Assembly: GCF_910592395.1 (NCBI RefSeq)
Contig: NC_088315.1
Coordinates: forward strand, 5,086,501 to 5,150,500
From: Lineus longissimus
Lineage: Eukaryota > Nemertea > Pilidiophora > Heteronemertea > Lineidae
Reading direction: 5' to 3'
DNA: 64,000 nucleotides
Part shown: in pieces, positions 42,401-48,984 of the stretch
Position numbering within the stretch: position 1 is the stretch's first letter
How the letters are laid out: each line of letters opens with the position of its first letter
Notes under the pieces: model-generated
Told to the model about the DNA's origin: nothing
Database searches by the model: none
The model's input: the letters and a program-made list of their open reading frames with translations, nothing else
Position numbers and translations under genes: made by a program

Positions 42401-43782
42401 TAATCAATGGAATTGGCTTGGGGGCAGTATACAACCAGCTGGGTCAGCCAGTAATATTCTAAACCTGGTCTATATAGGAAATGTCAAGGACTTGGAACTC
42501 CCTGGGCTCGAAATTCATGGAGGAAAAAGATGCTAAAGCCTTAGTGCCCCTAAACTCTATTGCCCTTTGCCTTGGTACCCTTGAGCTTTCTTCCCTCACA
42601 GAGGCAACTCTTCATGTACATTTCAACGTGACTTCTAACATTAATCGAACCATTACCATCAGACAACTTCCTTCCTCTACTGATTCATGCCATGTTTTCA
42701 GATCATTCCGGCATCCTATGCCACTGTGCCAGCACACAAACCTTGGACAAACCAGTCCAAATCAATACAAATACTGAAAAGCGTTTGGAGGCTTGGTGTG
42801 ATATGTCGCTGGAGTGTATCAGGTTTGGGGTCTCTATGAGATGACATGGAGTATGTCTGAACTGTGCTTTTGAGGACAATAAACGTATGTATGTTAAATC
42901 GGAGTGTGGCTTGAAAGAAATGAACTAATCATTTGCATCATGACATAAAGGCATAGTTGTTCCTTCCTGGTAAACAGATAGTACCAGAAAAGCATGAACT
43001 TTCGTACTCTGCATTTAGGCCTAGTACATGTATGATCATTATTTCTAATTGCTTGATGAGACAGTAGACAATCAAGAAATGCCAACAGGACTTCGGATGA
43101 GGTGTAATTAGTGCACTATCATTTAGAGTCATTGAGCTTGCTTTTGCTGAGTACAATATAGGCAGCACTTTAACAATCAAAATATGTAGAGCAATGGACA
43201 GTACCCAGGATGTAGCCTCACTGCTGCTGATTCATATAGGCCTATTCAGTATAGGGTGTCTGAACATAATACAACACAGGTGACATTGACCAAATTTTGT
43301 GGAGTCTGGCACCCTACACATAAATCTAGTCTTTGATTTTCTCAGTTTACAGAACATAGGCAAAATCTTTATTTTATTTTTTTAAAGCAATAAATCAGAC
43401 AGATACCGGATATCAATAATGAACACCTAGGGTAATACAAATCGAAATCACAGTAATTTTTTGATTGGGTTGACAGTATAGACTAATTATGTGGTGAGTA
43501 ATACATGTAGGATGGTACTGGTTGGCCTAATACACATTATAACTTAAAGGTCAATGTTTGAGTAGCATGCCATTGTTTGTTCAATTGAAACAATTGAAAT
43601 AATTGATAGTAAGGCCTAAGTTGAATAAGTTTATGTAATTCATAATGACCATATGGCATATTTTAGGTTGACTTCATTTTGGGCGGCCATCAATAGGCCG
43701 AGATGGTGATGTGCCTTGCTCAATCATCTTCATCAACATCTTGACAATGATGACGATGATGATGATGCTGCTGCTGCTGATG

Positions 43783-43813
<31 letters not shown>

Positions 43814-44255
43814 CATTTTGCGTTGACTTCAGTTATTCAGCCATCAATAGGCCATGATGGTGAAGTGCCTTGCTCAAGGACATGGATTATGGAATGATGG
43901 GTAGAGAATCTTCATATTCCAGGGCCAAGGCCAATCATGCAGATTGCAGGACTCGCATGGCATAAATTAATACAAAGCTTTATTTTCACATGCAGGATTA
44001 AAAGCCCCCACACAAATGCACTTATTGCCTTTCATTATGCATTGAATGACTCAAACCCAGGAAGTGGAACACACACGGGCGTGTATAATGTACAGCAACA
44101 ACAATGTATATCGTTAGTGTCATTTTGTCAACCTACCTTGCAAAAACTGGAGGCACGATAGAGCCCGTTTTCTTCGTCCGAGGACTGAGTAATTTCTCGA
44201 TTACGCTTATGTCCCCGGACCTGCCTGCTTCTAATAATTCCTGATCCTTTCCCAT
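3204..44255 (-). CDS. ANKS1: ANKS1-like ankyrin/SAM/PTB scaffold gene, 5' part (13 exons, 756 residues, 3' end off window)
   Basis: This is a gene-level entry; exons are listed separately. Members of this family (ANKS1A/Odin, ANKS1B/AIDA-1) are cytoplasmic adaptors acting downstream of EGF and Eph receptors or at synapses, with N-terminal ankyrin repeats, two SAM domains and a PTB domain. Joining thirteen minus-strand exons gives one open frame in which every donor/acceptor phase agrees. It starts MGKDQELLEA, nearly the vertebrate ANKS1 N-terminus. Ankyrin repeats lie at about residues 53-84, 85-118, 120-152, 153-188, 189-218 and 219-250, with a degenerate seventh to 277. Landmarks include LHLAALNGHK, CYPLHLAAW and TALHTAAQYGH. 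Residues 278-756 are a low-complexity, acidic, Ser/Pro/Tyr-rich linker. The SAM and PTB exons are not in the window and should lie left of position 1. Introns reach 14 kb. Family assignment is very secure. Whether this is the single pre-duplication ANKS1 orthologue is inferred. Confidence 0.95.
3448..5473 (-). other. ANKS1 intron 12
   Basis: It has no coding sequence. It contains a tRNA-like stretch near 4625-4680 with a B-box-like GGGTTCAATTCC, and a C/T-rich tract near 4890-4915. Confidence 0.6.
4620..4685 (+). repeat. Possible tRNA-derived SINE fragment
   Basis: AGTGGTGCAGTTCTCC followed about 30 bases later by GGGTTCAATTCCTAC looks like A-box and B-box promoter elements of RNA polymerase III. 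No full tRNA cloverleaf can be drawn, so this is at most a decayed SINE head. Confidence 0.3.
5474..5685 (-). CDS. ANKS1: ANKS1 exon 12 (TPDFPPPSP motif)
   Basis: It encodes residues 606-675. GYIQPPTPDFPPPSPMTAI resembles vertebrate ANKS1B GPTPDCSPPSPDTAL, which ties this part of the linker to the family. It is proline-rich, preceded by a Ser/Arg-rich segment (SKRSSRASRTST). The acceptor is TTTCTCCTCCAG and the donor GTAGGTGG, phase 0 at the 3' end. Confidence 0.88.
5882..6125 (-). CDS. ANKS1: ANKS1 exon 11 (acidic linker)
   Basis: It encodes residues 524-604, with a run of four Asp (SGSDDDDF), a run of six Glu, and NTYELLSEAHS. Ser clusters next to acidic residues look like casein-kinase-2 substrates. 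The acceptor is TATGTTTCCAG and the donor GTAAGACTTT. The vertebrate linker also has an acidic EEEDDDE stretch, but alignment is loose. Confidence 0.86.
6395..6672 (-). CDS. ANKS1: ANKS1 exon 10 (three spaced Y-x-x-M/I motifs)
   Basis: It encodes residues 432-523. Three similar modules occur: PYLEIGEIK (Tyr443), TYLPMGEVK (Tyr484) and TYIRMENIK (Tyr502). Two are exact YxxM sequences, the type recognised by the p85 SH2 domains of PI3-kinase. The acceptor is CTCTCCGCAG and the donor GTAATGGC, phase 0 at the 3' end. Confidence 0.88.
6811..6920 (-). CDS. ANKS1: ANKS1 exon 9 (linker, YDTP motif)
   Basis: It encodes residues 395-430, including EEEIYDTPRPDLPPK. YDTP (Tyr420) has the form of a Crk/Nck SH2 site and overlaps a proline-rich SH3-type stretch. 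The acceptor is ATTTCTTCAG. The donor GTACCAATA is weaker than the others in the gene, but the phases on both sides fit. Confidence 0.85.
7257..7605 (-). CDS. ANKS1: ANKS1 exon 8 (linker with YxN and Px(P)PR motifs)
   Basis: It encodes residues 279-393 of the linker. Visible motifs are SSYEYVNE (Tyr309 in a YxN context) and SSSLYENVP (Tyr343, YxN), both of the type bound by Grb2-class SH2 domains. The stretch KPVPAPRRAR (about 351-360) fits the PxxxPR pattern bound by CIN85/CD2AP SH3 domains. The acceptor is CTGTTCCAG and the donor GTATGTATGG. Sequence identity to vertebrate linkers is too low to align by eye; membership rests on phase, position and open frame. Confidence 0.88.
7859..7960 (-). 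CDS. ANKS1: ANKS1 exon 7 (end of ankyrin array)
   Basis: It encodes residues 245-277, ending SPKALQIANVIR. This corresponds to the family's PSQKSLQIATLL helix that caps the repeat domain. The acceptor is TCCCTTGCAG and the donor GTAAGTAGCC. One base carries over to exon 8. Confidence 0.93.
8074..8149 (-). CDS. ANKS1: ANKS1 exon 6 (ankyrin repeat 6)
   Basis: It encodes TENGSALHEAALYGKPEVVK plus LLLTR, matching TEKGSALHEAALFGKVDVVR. The acceptor is TTTGCTTCCAG and the donor GTAGGCGA. It ends on one base of codon 244 (Asp), which exon 7 completes. Confidence 0.94.
8542..8763 (-). CDS. ANKS1: ANKS1 exon 5 (ankyrin repeats 4-5)
   Basis: It encodes residues 145-218. NHADPTIRNN aligns with LTDPTIRNSK, and HSPLHLASRNGHRNVVTALL with [20 protein letters not shown]. 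The acceptor has a long pyrimidine tract (CTTTTTTTTTCTTCCAG) and the donor is GTAGGTATT. Both ends are phase 0. Confidence 0.95.
8764..10263 (-). other. ANKS1 intron 4
   Basis: It is 1.5 kb between exons 4 and 5. I see no exon, structured repeat or RNA gene. Confidence 0.6.
10264..10338 (-). CDS. ANKS1: ANKS1 exon 4 (ankyrin repeat 3)
   Basis: It encodes 25 residues, NAAGDTALHTAAQYGHAEAV and QVLLT, matching ETALHCAAQYGHTEVV of vertebrate ANKS1. The acceptor is GTCTTTTCAG and the donor GTAAGGCC; both ends are phase 0. The exon lies 355 bases from the Foldback-like element in the upstream intron. Confidence 0.93.
10686..10693. repeat. Target-site duplication, left copy
   Basis: GTTGCAGA immediately precedes the GGT start of the Foldback-like element. 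The identical octamer follows the other end at 12255-12262. Confidence 0.75.
10694..12254. mobile_element. Foldback-like non-autonomous DNA transposon
   Basis: The two arms (about 10700-11070 and 11931-12248) are inverted copies of each other. Each is built from degenerate 15-16 base units of the type CGCCTTnTCCTATTT, or AAGGCGAAATGGGAG on the other arm. Outermost ends are GGTTCATGCCCATTTCGCCT and, read inward on the other strand, GGTATCTGCCCATTTCGCCT. The element is flanked by a perfect 8-base direct repeat GTTGCAGA at 10686-10693 and 12255-12262, as expected for a target-site duplication. The 0.85 kb centre has no transposase. It holds three degenerate copies of a repeat of roughly 180 bases and a run of 14 C. 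The architecture is that of Foldback/Galileo elements. Superfamily (P, hAT or Merlin by the 8-base duplication) is not determined. Confidence 0.82.
11075..11520 (+). repeat. Three degenerate units of about 180 bases inside the Foldback-like centre
   Basis: The phrase ACCCATGTTTGT followed by a CTTTCATA-type word recurs at 11091, 11283 and 11450, with related text around each copy. Spacings are 192 and 167 bases. No coding function is seen. Confidence 0.65.
12255..12262. repeat. Target-site duplication, right copy
   Basis: GTTGCAGA immediately follows the terminal ACC of the Foldback-like element, matching the left copy exactly. Confidence 0.75.
13792..14075 (+). repeat. Tandem duplication, two copies, 145-base period
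   Basis: ATAAGCTCACTTTTGNTGG starts at 13792 and again at 13937. Each copy then runs through GAACAGTTACAAAAAGAAGC and ends near TACAGTTGA. The copies are almost identical apart from a small deletion, so the duplication looks recent. No gene is involved. Confidence 0.85.
20083..20153 (+). repeat. AAGGTCA-rich short tandem repeat
   Basis: The word ACAAGGTCATAAT or a variant repeats about five times. It includes TCAAGGTCA twice, the extended half-site bound by ERR/SF-1-type nuclear receptors. A simple sequence origin is as likely as a regulatory role. Confidence 0.6.
21504..21680. mobile_element. Pogo/Tc1-type MITE, copy A
   Basis: The ends TAGTAGAATCACCCTTAGGG and, on the opposite strand, CAGTAGAACCTCTCCATTAA are imperfect inverted repeats flanked by TA on both sides. 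It is 177 bases long with no coding capacity. A relative lies near 60908-61063. The superfamily call is from the TA duplication and the CAGTAGAAcCTCT-type end, not from a transposase. Confidence 0.6.
21756..22525 (+). repeat. 77-bp minisatellite, exactly 10 copies
   Basis: Each unit begins AATCCCCAACACATCAAACC and ends with a GATCAGATTAG or GATAAGATTAG variant. Unit starts fall at 21756, 21833, 21910, 21987, 22064, 22141, 22218, 22295, 22372 and 22449, a strict 77-base step. Units fall into two subtypes (CCAAATCCTGAAC and CCACATCCCGAAC), partly in an A-B-B order. The array stops 33 bases from the splice donor of ANKS1 exon 3. Unit length is not a multiple of three and nothing suggests coding. 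Confidence 0.97.
22559..22715 (-). CDS. ANKS1: ANKS1 exon 3 (ankyrin repeats 1-2)
   Basis: It encodes residues 68-119, including NIVDNTGCYPLHLAAW and a C-terminal SIAKVNEQ that matches the family's HGPSHxRVNEQ. The acceptor is CATCTTTGCAG and the donor GTAAGAAGTG, phase 0 at the 3' end. A 77-bp minisatellite begins only 33 bases downstream of the donor. Confidence 0.95.
24300..24845 (+). repeat. Diverged direct duplication, about 130-base copies
   Basis: The text around GTCATCATTTATTCAGNAACC, followed by a CCAAATTGTTCC or GCAAATTGTTCC word, occurs near 24336-24412 and again near 24747-24830. The copies are clearly related but diverged, about 415 bases apart. Confidence 0.55.
30437..30725 (+). 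repeat. Three degenerate units of about 100 bases
   Basis: TAATCCCAGC followed by AGCAGCCACCATTA and later GTTACC recurs at about 30440, 30532 and 30641. Each copy has a GTTCGTTCTCAATG-type tail except the last, which is truncated. Confidence 0.7.
36146..36660 (+). repeat. Two to three degenerate units of about 200 bases
   Basis: Related text (GCGCCAGTCTAAT or GTGCCAGTCCAATG, then GATGCGGT, TTTTATCTGACAAG, GTTAGCTGTACA and CCTGACCTTG) appears around 36165 and 36350. A weaker third copy follows 36540. This is an old segmental repeat in intron 2. Confidence 0.55.
37061..37141 (-). CDS. ANKS1: ANKS1 exon 2 (ankyrin repeat 1)
   Basis: It encodes GPGPNVQDTNGDTSLHLAAL and NGH, equivalent to the family's RGPNVNC...LHHAALNGHK segment. 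The acceptor is TCATTTCAG and the donor GTAAGTTACC. One base completes codon 40 (Ser) and two bases of codon 67 (Lys) pass to exon 3. Confidence 0.93.
37388..37450 (+). repeat. tRNA-derived SINE remnant
   Basis: AGCTCAAGGTAGAGTGGTAG is A-box-like, and GTGGGTTCAAACATTGG some 35 bases later is B-box-like. The acceptor stem does not pair and no CCA-ready end is present, so it is not a functional tRNA gene. Confidence 0.45.
40734..41632. mobile_element. 899-bp TIR element with GC-rich core
   Basis: The left end TGCCGTGGTCACACTGG and the inverted right end TGGTGTGTTCACACTGG agree at 14 of 17 positions. Both are flanked by TCA (40731-40733 and 41633-41635), consistent with a 3-base TNA duplication of PIF/Harbinger type. 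Subterminal regions repeat CGAATTGAAT, GTGTGACGCG and ACCGAATT-like words in both orientations. The core at about 41070-41350 is markedly GC- and CpG-rich, unlike its surroundings, and is open in three frames but matches no protein I recognise. An AAT microsatellite is at 41440-41466. Superfamily is tentative because no transposase is present. Confidence 0.7.
41440..41466 (+). repeat. AAT microsatellite
   Basis: This is a run of about nine AAT/TAA triplets inside the TIR element. Confidence 0.95.
41675..41745 (-). repeat. Possible tRNA-derived SINE remnant
   Basis: Read on the minus strand, TAGAGCATATGAC is A-box-like, and CCTTGGTTTGAATCC lies about 45 bases downstream as a B-box. No cloverleaf forms. 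Confidence 0.35.
43680..43900 (+). repeat. GAT microsatellite between two SINE-tail-like copies
   Basis: GATGATGATG repeats with a CTG interruption fill 43748-43812. On each side lies a copy of GCCATCAATAGGCC followed by GATGGTGA and GTGCCTTGCTCAA (near 43685 and 43833). GTGCCTTGCTCAAGGACA-type text is a common short-interspersed-repeat word in animal genomes, so this is probably a duplicated repeat fragment with an expanded middle. Confidence 0.65.
44137..44255 (-). CDS. ANKS1: ANKS1 exon 1 (start codon)
   Basis: It encodes residues 1-39 (MGKDQELLEAGRSGD...) and the first two bases of codon 40. The ATG was chosen because MGKDQELLEA is the conserved family start and the frame runs straight into a GTAGGT donor. 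The glycine-rich spacer found in vertebrate exon 1 is replaced here by a short basic stretch (SPRTKKTGS). The exon faces TMEM86 across a 1.4 kb gap. Confidence 0.93.
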
Positions 44256-44837
44256 GATTAAATCGAGCAAATAACGGAGTTTTCACTAAGAGAATACAAT
44301 CCGTTTACTCCCATGTTTACGTTTTGGCGGCAGCCATATTTCACGTTTTTTAAATTGGCCCTTTAAATCATGCAGTAGAGCCCTCTTGGGGTAGAGAGAC
44401 GAACTGAAATAGTCGAAAAATTTATAACGATAACCAGCTCTGAGAGTGTTTTGCGAGGAATTGCGCTTGTTTCGCTCCCACTCCTTTCTCCAAATCGAAG
44501 TCGTTTCGCTCCCTGGGACGTTTTGGTGGGGATTGAGAAAGTACCACGGGAGAAGTGTCAAAGTAGATGTGCTTTTCCAGGGTTGTCAAATCTACAAAGA
44601 AGGAATCGTTTGGTCATCTGCTGTGTAGTCTTTGGCAGGTCACTGTCTTTCGTTATCATTCGTCGGTCATCAAGACGACAAGAGGAGTGTGATCCTGGGC
44701 AAAGTCTATCTTCTCTTGTAGTCATCTGGGAGTTATGAATGGGTGTTTTTAACTTGCTTGGCCCCAGGCCTAATAATTTCAGAGGTCTGCCAAGATGTTT
44801 GACCTTTCTAGAAATTGTGCCAAAATATTTGTATTGC

Positions 44838-45265
44838 TCGGGACAATGTCACAACCTGTCAGGATACTCCAGGAGTGACATCCAAGCCATGGATGTCTAC
44901 ACCAACCTTTGCCGTAATCTATATTGCCTGGGACAATGTCACAACCAGTAATGATGTATTGCATGCCAGTGGCGGATCCGGGGGGGGCAACAGACCCGGG
45001 CCGTTATAAGCCCAAACAAGAGTTACAAAAGTCGCCCATAAAAAAGCATTTTTTCAGTGAATTAACGAGTAACAACGTCTCTCAGACACTTGGGGAAACG
45101 CGTCTGAGAGCATCTGAGTTTTAAAATTTTTCTGGGGGAGGCCGCCCAGAAACCCCCGCCGTGGGTGAGCGCCTGCGGCACTCACGTGTTCGGGCTTCGC
45201 CCGCAATCGCCCCCCCCCTTCCAGCTGCGCTGGATTCGCCCCTGCATGGAGATTGTGACATTGTC
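44838..45265. repeat. GGGACAATGTCACAA repeats, two direct and one inverted
   Basis: GGGACAATGTCACAACC appears near 44839 and 44931, and its reverse complement TTGTGACATTGTCCC near 45250. The second and third copies bracket the hAT-like insert, so the insert sits inside an inverted repeat of about 15 bases. Confidence 0.75.
44967..45244. mobile_element. hAT-like MITE
   Basis: The left end CAGTGGCGGATCCGGGGGGG and the inverted right end CAGGGGCGAATCCAGC match the CAGKGGCGRATCC form seen in many hAT elements. Internally AAAATTTTTCTGGGGGAGGC is also typical of such elements. The flanking octamers do not match (only TGCATG is shared), so the exact boundaries are uncertain and no clean 8-base duplication is claimed. 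Confidence 0.6.
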
Positions 45266-45481
45266 CCAGCCATGTCGCCATGTGCCTTTGTTGCCTGACG
45301 TTAGTTATCAACCCCGCCGCCTGGAAAACAGCGCCCGCCCCATTCTCCAAGCGTCGTTAATGGTGGTCATCGTTGCCAAGTCTCACTCGACCTCTCACTT
45401 CTAGGTGACAATTTCAGCGGGTGCATGAAAATTGGACACTTGGCCCGGCGCCCAGGAGATTGTGCCCGCCCCCCAAATTCA

Positions 45482-45489
45482 GCCAATCA
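45482..45489 (+). promoter_or_regulatory. CCAAT box (NF-Y type)
   Basis: AGCCAATCAG matches the NF-Y consensus well and lies about 155 bases upstream of the TMEM86 start codon. A second, weaker CCAAT is at 45571-45575. Confidence 0.5.
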
Positions 45490-45547
45490 GGAAATGGTTT
45501 ACAAATCCTTGACCTCAAGCACCTCAAATGACCTACTTACAAATCAG

Positions 45548-45555
45548 TGACGTCA
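45548..45555 (+). promoter_or_regulatory. CRE palindrome (CREB/ATF)
   Basis: TGACGTCA is a perfect cAMP-response element 85 bases upstream of the TMEM86 ATG, a usual promoter-proximal position. Confidence 0.55.
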
Positions 45556-45640
45556 CGAGTTATCATTGCTCCAATTTTTGTTAAACATTCGGACGAAAAA
45601 GACAGCATTTGACACGAAGCAGATATCATTTAGACCAAAG

Positions 45641-45661
45641 ATGCCCAGCCCTTTGACTGTT
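45641..45661 (+). CDS. TMEM86: TMEM86 exon 1 (start codon, 7 codons)
   Basis: It encodes MPSPLTV and ends exactly at a strong GTAAGTATA donor, phase 0. It is far too short to detect by length; it is supported by the conserved family start (M-x-S-P-x-T-V-V-K-S) created when it is joined to exon 2. Confidence 0.9.
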
Positions 45662-48129
45662 GTAAGTATACCCATCCGAATACCACATTTCTTTTATGTA
45701 GACATTCCTAGTTTTGTAAAAGATCGTCATTTTCTGATGAGGATTTCAAGACCCAAAATGTAAACATAATTTTACTACGCATGATGTGGGGTCAATGTGT
45801 GTGTTAGTAGGCCTATGTATTGTTGTGTACATTGATGGAGAGTCAGTCAGGCATATCATTTTACATGGTTTCTGTGTATTGGTATTTGAGATCCCTATCT
45901 GGTTTTTGTATGGTAGGTTTGCCTCTGATCTGACTGAGTGTTGTCTGTTAAGACGATTAGTTGGATTGTCGTGCTACCACTCACTACTCACTAGGCCTAA
46001 CTCAGTCCTTTTTGTTGCTTCCTCTGATTCTGACTAGATTATTTTATCAGAAGATAATCATATTCTTCTTGTAAGAAGTCAAGGAATAACTGAGTGACAC
46101 CCTCCCGGCCCCGGCCTCATCTAATCAACTGACTGCCACCAAACAACATGTGAATTCCTCTTACCAGCTGACCATTAAATAAGTGATTATCTCTGTGGCT
46201 TATTGACTACAGAATGAAGGCATAATTAATTTGGGCATGGATTCAATGAGTCAGCTGTGGACTCATTTTCCGAGGTCATGTCGGCACATATGTAAGGCAC
46301 ATAAGATCCACAGTTCATCCAACAGAGTTCACTAAAATGCGAACACTAACACTAGTAACAGTGCCTTTGTTTTTTGTTGCTGAAAAAAAATCTTTCATAA
46401 TTGTAAAGCCCATATTTTTCATGAACATTGTTGCAAAAGATATTGTTGCACAAGATATTGTAATTTTTGCTGTTTCATGTGGCGATTGTGACTGGTGACA
46501 AGAGAAAAATAATACTTCCGGTATTTGCAGTTGCACTTAGCGTTGGACGTGTTTCAATTTTAAGTACACTGTCCTGAAAGGTCACCTACTTCTCTGAAGC
46601 TCATGTGATAGCTTCACACTTATGATTATGATTTGTGCAAATGTGTGTTACCATTGTATTATGACATTTGGAAGACTATATCACGTGTCACTGAATTGTC
46701 CATTGATTAAACTTTACAGTGAAGTTACTAAACCTAGAGGCATTGTTTCCCAAGCTAAGGGGGCAATCATTAAAGAGAAGCAGGGCTTGTTGGTCACCCC
46801 AGGCCTCCATAGGTGTGGAGTTCAGTATCATTGCCAAGCCATTCTCTGTTCTCTGCAGAGTCACCATTGCTGCATGGGATGCAGTGGCAATATGGACATC
46901 TCTGCTAGCCTCCTGAGTACCATCATTGATCTGGGCGACACACACTGACAATTCCTTTATTGATCATGCTGTGGTCTCTGACATTTAGAGCCTGGATCTT
47001 TGTCATCACAGCTCTACAATGCCTCCTGCTTCTCTTACAAGCAAGGAAATGTCAGTCGGTGTGTCTATGTCTGTAACCCTTGGAGATGTAAATGTACCCT
47101 GGCTTTAATTGATGGATTTTCTGCATTTGCACACGTGTGTTTGCAAGCTGAAGTACTTATTTTGATGCTGACAGAGTGTTGTTGGACTTGTGTGGTACTC
47201 TGTTATATTGAAAAACTAAAATATAATCAATGATTAAGAAAAATGTTACATTCACCTTTCAACAGACCATTGAGAAGCATGAGCTGGTAGCTTTAATTTT
47301 TGCCTAGCCTTGTGCTGGGCTGAAGTCAGAGGGTTGCAAATGCCCCCCCCCCCCCCCCCACAGGGTCCCCAAAAGATGTTTTTTATGCAGATTTCAGTGA
47401 TAATGTATATCGTTCTCTTTTCAGGTGAAGAGCGTTGGTCCCAAGTTGGTGCCATTCTTCAAGACAGTCACGCTATTCTTCATCCTCTATGGCGGTGGAG
47501 ATTCCAAACCTGGCTTCATCTACGTTGTCTTCAAATGTCTGCCTATCATCTCGCTGATATTCTTCGTCCTCCTCCATGGGATGAACTTCTCAGAGGTGTA
47601 CTATTATTCGAGGCGTGTCCTTATTGGCTTGATCTTCTCGTGCATCGGTGACATCGGCATGGCGTATAAAGACCACGGGTATTTCTTACCAGCGATAGGA
47701 ATGTTTGCAATGGCGCAGGTTATGTATGCGACTGCATTTGGATTCCGCCCTTTCAGGCCATATCACGGACTGGTAGTGTTTGGAATTGGTTTAACCTTGC
47801 TGTCATGCATTTTACCAAACATTGCATACGGTCCGCTACCTGTTTTTGGCGTCATCTACTGTTTGCTTATCTGTTTAATGCTGTGGCGGGCCGTAGCACG
47901 TGTTCAGTTGTTTGATGACTTGTGGACATGGACCAAACTCTGCAGCTGCGTTGGTGCGATATTGTTCATAATCTCGGACTCTGTTATTGCCATTGACAAA
48001 TTCCACACAAAGATTCCGTTCGCGCAAAATATCATCATGACAACTTATTACGCTGCTCAGCTCGGAATAACATTGTCAGTCGTCGATAGTCAGGTAGATG
48101 CGCTATTGGAAGGCAAAAAAACCAATTAA
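45641..48129 (+). CDS. TMEM86: TMEM86-like lysoplasmalogenase (two exons, 241 residues, complete)
   Basis: This is a gene-level entry. The family (YhhN domain) hydrolyses the vinyl-ether bond of lysoplasmalogens, releasing a fatty aldehyde and a glycerophospho-base, in the ER membrane. Joining 45641-45661 to 47425-48129 gives MPSPLTV followed by VKSVGPKLVPFFK, almost the vertebrate TMEM86A N-terminus. The 241 residues fit the family's usual 240. About eight hydrophobic segments follow. Asp83 (SCIGDIG) and Asp192 (FIISDSV) occupy the places of the paired acidic residues reported as essential in the mammalian enzymes (from memory). The protein ends KKTN, a KKxx ER-retrieval signal. It is divergent from ANKS1 and convergent with the elongase. 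Whether it is nearer TMEM86A or B is moot in an invertebrate. Confidence 0.95.
45662..47424 (+). other. TMEM86 intron 1
   Basis: It is 1.76 kb without recognisable genes. A run of 17 C (47343-47359) lies 65 bases before the acceptor of exon 2. Confidence 0.7.
47425..48129 (+). CDS. TMEM86: TMEM86 exon 2 (rest of protein)
   Basis: It encodes residues 8-241 in one uninterrupted stretch after the acceptor CGTTCTCTTTTCAG. The first codon is GTG (Val) and is internal, not a start. The exon carries all transmembrane segments and both conserved Asp residues. Confidence 0.96.
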   Translation: MKSVGPKLVPFFKTVTLFFILYGGGDSKPGFIYVVFKCLPIISLIFFVLLHGMNFSEVYYYSRRVLIGLIFSCIGDIGMAYKDHGYFLPAIGMFAMAQVMYATAFGFRPFRPYHGLVVFGIGLTLLSCILPNIAYGPLPVFGVIYCLLICLMLWRAVARVQLFDDLWTWTKLCSCVGAILFIISDSVIAIDKFHTKIPFAQNIIMTTYYAAQLGITLSVVDSQVDALLEGKKTN

Positions 48130-48978
48130 ACTTTTCATGGCTTTTCTGATTCACTTGTTGGAAGATTTTTGATGTGTTGCATTTTTGACTTTCTTGATGG
48201 GGCCGCTTTTGTGCTGTAAAGTTGGACAGTGCAGATAGAGAAATGTGAATTCGTTGATGCTGTTACCGTTAGTGTTAAAATTAGACCAGAGGGTTGAACC
48301 AAGTAAAAAAAATTTATATCAGTTTTGGGCAATTGTACATATATTTTAAATTAGATAGAATCTTTGATCAACTGATATGAGATTATGTGTGATGTGACTC
48401 TATTTCATTCAGGGTTGTTGGAGTCTGGTTGTTCAAAGTCGATATAACCAGCAGCTGGTGACAATTTTAAAATCACTGTGATGCCTTTTCATTCACAACA
48501 CCTGCCGCATTGATGGGAACTGAACCAATATGGTGCGGCATGTGGATCATTGTCTTTACACAATGTTAAAGGGGAAACACTAAAACCGTAATGGTTCAGT
48601 TTTGTTTCAAACATTGCCAATACAAAATTGGCAGAAAACATGGTGAATATACTAATACTTTTTGTGCAAACACAGATCAATTATCATAGTGTACATTAAT
48701 GTCAGTGCGGTATGTGCAAAAAGTATTTCAGCTGCAATTTATTATTTCACATGTAATTCTAATCATCGACATTACATGTATGGGTAGTTTCTTCTCATCT
48801 CTGAAGGAATCAATATCGCTCTTTTCCTCGTTAAGTTCTCCTCATCGTGTGCATTATGGTGTTTCCTCTACTCGAAGAGCTTCAATATTTGATTAAGTAC
48901 ACATTCTAAAACCAGTGTTATTCGTCTGTAGGTAGGCGCAGACGAATTTTAAATTGGGTAGCTACATGTTATGTCATG

Positions 48979-48984
48979 AATAAA
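48979..48984 (+). terminator. Candidate poly(A) signal of TMEM86
   Basis: AATAAA lies 850 bases after the stop codon. This would give an AT-rich 3'UTR of about 0.87 kb. Later AATAAA words exist, so the true end is uncertain. Confidence 0.4.

Larger units (their letters stand above)
37142..44136 (-). other. ANKS1 intron 1 (7 kb)
   Basis: It contains a tRNA-like SINE remnant (about 37388-37450), the 899-bp TIR element 40734-41632, a reverse-oriented SINE-like remnant (about 41675-41745) and a GAT microsatellite flanked by SINE-tail-like text. Two plus-strand frames with nearby AATAAA (37493-37852 and 42481-42777) were judged not to be genes. Confidence 0.6.
44256..45640. promoter_or_regulatory. 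Divergent ANKS1/TMEM86 promoter interval
   Basis: Only 1385 bases separate the two start codons, which point away from each other. On the ANKS1 side AATATGGCTGCCGCC (minus, 44326-44340) resembles a YY1 site. On the TMEM86 side are two CCAAT boxes and a full CRE palindrome, listed separately. A hAT-like insert lies in the middle. Both first exons lack an obvious TATA box. Shared regulation is an inference from geometry. Confidence 0.55.

Noticed and set aside
42481-42777. 98-codon plus-strand ORF with a TATATA just upstream and AATAAA about 100 bases after the stop.
   Set aside because: The TATA-like word is only a few bases from the ATG, which is incompatible with a normal promoter, and the product matches nothing.
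44958-45248. 8-base target duplication for the hAT-like insert (ATTGCATG versus CCTGCATG).
   Set aside because: Only six of eight bases agree, and using it would leave the terminal CCAGT unpaired.
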